Source: Monarcha castaneiventris obscurior (lineage: Eukaryota; Chordata; Aves; Passeriformes; Monarchidae). From it: a DNA stretch of 64,000 bases. Location: positions 1,188,001 through 1,252,000 of the forward strand of contig JAMPIT010000682.1 of NCBI GenBank assembly GCA_026261815.1. Reading direction: 5' to 3'. Both the position numbers and the translations under genes were made by a program. Under the pieces are notes generated by a model that did no database searches, was not told the origin of the DNA, and saw only the letters and a program-made list of their open reading frames with translations. Shown here piece after piece: positions 38,201-64,000 of the stretch; the stretch's first letter is position 1, and each line of letters starts with the position of its first letter.

Positions 38201-41200
38201 TTGAAAAAAAAAAAAACACCTGTTAATAATTAAATATCTTTGCTTGTTAATTTTTGTGAGCCGGCGCTTCATTTAACACAATTGGTTAATTAAAGAAGCA
38301 TTTTCCTTGCAAGCAGAACTGAGCCTTGCCTCTTTACTGCCAGATATTGGGTATTCAAAAGTATCTTTAAAAACTACAATGCAAACTCAGAATCACAGAG
38401 TTGCTAAGGCTGGAAAAGATTGAGTCCAACCACTGAGCCAGCACCACCACTGATGTTCACCACAAACCACGTCCCCAGGTACCACATCCACAGGTTTGCT
38501 TTTGAACACTTCCAGGGATGATGATTCCATGGATTCCAGCTCAATTCCAATGCCTGACCACCCCTTCAGTGAAGAATTTTTTCTTAATACCCAGTTTAAA
38601 ACTTGCCTGGAGCTGCAGGGGGCTGAAGAGACCCAAGGGCAGGAGCCAGCACTTCCCCTGGCTGTACCTCACCCCACTGGCCTCATCCCATGGATCCAGC
38701 CTGTCCAGATCCCTGTGCAGAGCCCTCCTGCCCCCCAGCAGATCCACACTCCTGCTCAATTTGGTGTTATCTGCAAGTTTACTGAGGGAGCCCTCAATCC
38801 CCTCGTCCAGACCAATAAAGATTATAAACACACCTTGTCCCAACATCTCACTAACCCGTTGTGTTCAAAATTCACTTCAAATATAGTTTCATATGCATTT
38901 CTACAGGAGACAGCTTTTTCAAAAATCAAAGGGTTACATCTCTCAGTCCTTACATAGTTTTCAGGTCCTAAATCTTTTGCTGACAGCTTCTCCACACCTG
39001 TTTGTGGTAAGGCTACAAAACATTTGTCCCTTCCTTTGGTGTTGAAAGATTACAGAACTGACAGGAATTTTCTTTACTCTAAGTGTACCAACTACTTTCC
39101 CAATAAAACATCATGATAGAGAATAGATGTTGGTATTCCATGTACAACATGCCCTCAGAAGCAACAACAAAACACACCACCCTCAAAAAAAAAGATGCTG
39201 CAGTAGCAGGGGAAGTTCATTCCATGGCTTCTATTATTATGCACAAAGTAAGACTTGCCTGCCAATAATAATTTTGCTCCAGAAGTGCAGAATAGCTATG
39301 AAAACTCACATCTAAGAGTTAAATGTAGGAAAATTCTATCACTCAACCAGCTTAAGCTGAAATGTGCCCTCCTTTATCGACTGCCCCAAATGTAACTTCT
39401 TCAGGGTTAATCACACTGTGTTTTTATCACACACAAGTCTTGTATTTATGCAAACCCACTAAAAAGAAACCAGGAGATCAGCAAAAGACTCTGAGCAGTA
39501 AATGCACACCAAGCAAAACCTGAAATAAAATAGCTGGCTTCTGCCATAATCCTGTGATGGAGCTCGTTGAATATTATAAATAATTAAGTGACCCAGCATT
39601 TCCTTGATGTTAGCCATCATACACCAGGAAAGGCTAAATAAGAATTCACATCCATCACACACAGCCTCCATTCCCTTTCTAAAAATCACCAATTATTACC
39701 AGTTGTCCTCTTTGGAGCAGGGGCTATAACAGCTTTTATTCTCCACCAACTACTTGGTTTCTTTGCCTGGAGAAAAATCCTTCAAAGTTATCACGTGGCC
39801 ATTTCTGTAAAAGCAGCAGCATTTTTTTAACTTGAAGTACAAATACTGCTTACAGTGCAGTATGAATATAAAAGGCACTGTTTCACAGATAAAAACTATC
39901 CTTTCCAATCCAGAAACCCTCAAATTAGTGTCAAAATGATACACTGGTAAGACAGATTTTCATGGAAAAAAATTAAACTAAGACCAGTGCTTAAAACTAC
40001 ATAATTTATAGAAGAAAATTAATAATTAGCATCTGTTGAACAGAATTTACATATTAATTTCTCTGTCATATTTTGCTGTCTGCTTGAGCAAATGTGATGT
40101 AGGTATGTGAATCAGGGACAAGGAAATCCAAAGCATAAACCAATTTTTAGCACAAAATTGCTGTCAACAACACCATGAACTAATCTGCACCAGTTTGGAT
40201 TACACTGGGGTTTTTATAATGAACAATATAAACACAGAATGCAGTTCCCAGGTTTGCTGCATAGGTCAAACCACTTGTTTCCTCAATTCCTGTTTTTCAA
40301 AGGAATGGGTGTATTTGAGCTTAAACATTCCTGTAAAGTGTTCATCCAGCTACAAGCAGTAAATTGCTAGTTTTCACTCACAGGATGATTCAATTTGTAT
40401 CTTATGCCCCTACCAATGATACTCAAGTTAGGGAACTCACAGGGCAGTGCAGGAACTGCTGGGTTGTTGCTGTACAAGCATTAAAAAAAGACAAGCAAAA
40501 CAAGACCTCCACCTTGTGGCAGGATGTTTCACAGCTGTGTTTCACAACAATCCTTCTACTGAATTACAGGAACTCCTGTCAAAGCAAAAAAAAAAAAAAA
40601 AAGAAAAAATTCTAAAATCCGTATTTCTCCCATTGAATTTGATAATTGCAGGAAGGTTCCTACCATGACCTAAAATTGTCCATCAACTCCCATTCCCCTT
40701 TCTACCTTCTGCTGGCACACGTTGATATGCCACCATGCTGGTCACTGGAAAAGGGCTTATCCAAGATGAAAGACCTGTTAAAAAGTCTTAATTTTGCCAT
40801 GAAAAAATAATTAAAAAAAAAAGTCCAGTCAGCTTTTTCTAAAAGAAAATTCCAACTTCCAAAATGCCGGCTGTGCATTTAAAAGTACATTCAGGCTATG
40901 TCAAAGACAACTATTTTAGAGTATTTCTGAATTTCTCTTTATGTTATCAGGCTTGCTTAAACTGCTCAGCCTGGTACTTCCAGGATGTGGTAAAAGCCAG
41001 TCCAGCAAGAACAGACCCACAAGCAAAGATGAGCACAAATGCAACAGAGTGTGAATAAAGCTCTGAAGAATTAATTTTCCAAACGTGAAGTAATATTACT
41101 CATTTTATAGAAGAAATCTTTGCATCTCAAATGCCACTGTTCCATTTACACAGATGTTTCTTCAGCTTCAAAGCCCATCAATTTCAAGGATTCAATGCTC

Positions 41201-41249
41201 ATTCAACTTTCAGCTCAGTTCAAGGAAGAAACAAATTCCAAAAACTTTA
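35251..41249. other. Intergenic region between convergent MARCHF3 and LMNB1
   Basis: About 6 kb between the inferred 3' ends of the two genes. One CR1 copy lies at 38388-38860 and a poly-A run at 40586-40602. Part of it could belong to a longer MARCHF3 3' UTR (AATAAA near 36673, 37446 and 39102). No coding gene was recognised. Confidence 0.6.
38388..38860 (-). mobile_element. CR1 LINE fragment with RT C-terminal remnant
   Basis: Antisense. The 3' end (38388 to about 38615) has the usual ATCACAGAGTTGCTAAGGCT-type end; beyond it lies an ORF2 remnant that reads DLDEGIEGSLSKLADNTKL on the minus strand, a degenerate form of the reverse-transcriptase box. The part between is deleted. Confidence 0.88.
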
Positions 41250-41941
41250 CTCGGCAGCACAGTGATACTTTATTAAAATGTTTTTCAGACGTCAGAATAA
41301 TGTGAAAAGGACAGAAAAACTTTCAACATTGGCAAAATTACAATTGTTTCCCATACAAATGTAGACTAGACCTCTAGAGACTTTGTTTTGTTACTAAAAA
41401 TTGTAAACAAGTAAGGCAATTCATATTAAAACAGCCTCCTAATTTGTTAAAAAAAAACCACATTAAGAAAATTTAAGCTGGTAACACTATCTTAACAACA
41501 CGACTACAAGGTGTAACATGAATCCTCTTCCAGAATAAGAACTCTAAACCAATCCCCAACAGCACCTAAAATACAAAGAGGTCGTAGCAACTAGTCTAGA
41601 GTGGTATAATCTAAAAAAAATCGATCCCCAAAACACACTGGAATATTCCTACTCCAGCAAGGTTTCAATGAAAAGAGACTGGCGCATAAATCTGAGAGAG
41701 ACAGGAACATCAAATCTCAAACAGCTCCTTGAAGGGGAGCCACCAGCTCACGTCCTGCGAGGAAGTCGAGATACTTGTCACAAAACTTCCTTTTTTTTTT
41801 CAGTGGCAAAGGAAATTTAAGGCCATCAGACTCGCAGCTTTTAAAAATTCACAGACAGGAAAATAACGTTGTGCTTCTCAGAAGGCTCTGTTCTGCAGGC
41901 AGGGATTACCACGGCTGGAGGAACCTGGAGTGGCTGGAATT
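41250..41941 (-). other. LMNB1: LMNB1 3' UTR
   Basis: Runs from the stop codon to just beyond AATAAA at 41274-41269 on the minus strand, about 690 nt. The length is set by that first canonical signal; longer forms are possible. Confidence 0.75.
41269..41274 (-). terminator. LMNB1 polyadenylation signal AATAAA
   Basis: TTTATT on the plus strand reads AATAAA on the minus, embedded in TTTTAATAAAGTATCACTG. It is a canonical signal about 670 nt after the stop codon, followed by a TGTGCTG stretch. Confidence 0.75.
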
Positions 41942-63098
<21,157 letters not shown>

Positions 63099-63400
63099 GG
63101 AGCGGCGGGCGGGGAGGGCAGCGGCGGGGCGGGGGCCGACGGGCGTGCGGGCGGGCAGACGGACGGACGGACGGACGGACCGACCGCCACCTCCTCCGCC
63201 GGCTCCGCACCGATCCAATATGGCCGCACGCCCGCCCCGCCGCGCCGGACCGCGCTCGCGGCCCTCCCGCCCACGTGACCGCGCGCCGGCCAATCGCGGG
63301 CCGCCTTCCGCCGCGGGCTAAATTCAAAACCCGCCAACGGACGGCGGGCGCGCCACGGAGGCCACGCCCCCCGCGGGCCACGCCCACGCCCCGCGCGCGT
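63099..63400 (-). promoter_or_regulatory. LMNB1 promoter and 5' UTR region
   Basis: GC-rich with no TATA box. Visible motif matches: CCAAT at 63290-63294 and 63215-63219 (plus strand), CACGTG E-box at 63272-63277, a YY1-like ATGGCC at 63219-63225, TTTGAA (CHR-like) at 63328-63323 and TTGGCGGG (E2F-like) at 63337-63330 on the minus strand. The transcription start is not determined. The motifs are pattern matches only. Confidence 0.6.
63158..63184. repeat. GGAC tetranucleotide repeat in LMNB1 5' UTR/promoter
   Basis: About five to six consecutive GGAC units followed by a CGAC variant, 60-85 bp upstream of the LMNB1 ATG; it reads as GTCC units in the transcript sense. Confidence 0.85.
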
Positions 63401-63535
63401 GCCCGCCCCTCATCGCCGCCCACGGCCCCGGACAAAGGGAGCCGCAGCCGCGGCCCCTCACGGCCTCCCCGCAGCCCCCCTCGCCTGGCCAAGGGGTCTG
63501 GAGGGGATGCACTCCTTGGGCGGTGTGGTTGTAAA

Positions 63536-64000
63536 CTGCAGAATCGCGGAATAAATCAGGCTGCGACGGTCGAGCCCAACCTGTGGCCGGACGCCACCCT
63601 GTCAACAAGAGCGTGGCACTGAGCGCCGCGTTCAGGCTTTCCGTAAGCGCCTCCTGGGATGGTAACTCCAGCACGACCCTAGACAGCCCGTTCCAGTGCC
63701 TGGCCACCCCTTCTACGAAGAAATTCCTCCTGATGTCCAACCTAACTCTCCCTCGGCTCAGCTTGGGGACATTTCCTCCTGTCCCTGTTCCCTGGGAGCA
63801 GAGCCCGACCCCCCCCGGCTGCCCCCTCCTGTCAGGGAGCTGGGCAGAGCCACAAGGTCCCCCCTGAACCTCCTTTTCTCCAGGCTGAGCCCCTTTCCCA
63901 GCTCCCTCAGCCGCTCCTGGGGCTCCAGACCCTTTCCCAGCTCCCTCAGCTGCTCCTGGGGCTCCAGCCCTTCCCCAGCTCCATTCCCTTCTCTGGACTC
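63536..64000 (-). mobile_element. CR1 LINE upstream of LMNB1, running off the window
   Basis: Antisense: CAGAATCGCGGAATAAATCA at the 3' end, then CCCGTTCCAGTGCCTGGCCA and GAAGAAATTCCTCCTGATGT, with a CAGGGAGCTGGGCAGAGCC block further on. It includes a 39-bp tandem duplication (63891-63967 plus a partial third copy). It continues beyond 64000. Confidence 0.9.
63891..63982. repeat. 39-bp tandem repeat inside CR1
   Basis: Two near-identical units (CCCTTTCCCAGCTCCCTCAG ... CTCCTGGGGCTCCAG) at 63891-63929 and 63930-63967, then a 15-bp partial third copy. Confidence 0.85.

Overview
The window is vertebrate nuclear DNA, almost certainly from a bird. It carries two multi-exon genes whose exons can be read to the base, and its interspersed repeats are almost all CR1 LINE fragments, the dominant avian retroelement. 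A songbird is plausible but not shown by the sequence. The genes are MARCHF3 (plus strand, membrane-associated RING-CH E3 ubiquitin ligase) and LMNB1 (minus strand, lamin B1). They lie tail to tail, the same arrangement as on human chromosome 5q23.

Layout. Positions 1-17886 are upstream/intron 1 of MARCHF3; no 5' non-coding exon or promoter was recognised there. Four MARCHF3 coding exons follow: 17910-18100, 19142-19346, 30867-31076 and 34590-34748. Joined, they give a 254-residue protein with a complete C4HC3 RING-CH domain, two membrane segments and a PDZ-type C terminus. The 3' UTR begins at 34749. About 6 kb of intergenic DNA follows, with one CR1. LMNB1 occupies 41250-63098 on the minus strand. 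All 11 coding exons are present with correct phases and consensus splice sites, giving 586 residues, the same length as human lamin B1. The GC-rich promoter and 5' UTR lie at about 63099-63520, and a CR1 sits immediately upstream and runs off the window.

The two genes are not an operon-like unit. MARCHF3 acts on endosomal and secretory membranes; lamin B1 builds the nuclear lamina. They are neighbours by conserved synteny.

The most interesting structure is non-coding. (1) A roughly 356-bp, about 97% identical inverted duplication (8528-8883 versus 24276-24631) includes a CR1 3' end plus about 220 bp of non-CR1 flank and brackets the first two coding exons of MARCHF3. (2) Two adjacent perfect hairpins lie in LMNB1 intron 6. 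(3) A CR1 in LMNB1 intron 1 carries a hairpin that looks like a template-switch mutation. (4) A short uORF overlaps the MARCHF3 start codon, and a NAGNAG acceptor lies at its second coding exon. No wholly new gene system was found; most other open reading frames are shadows of exons, CR1 fragments or chance.
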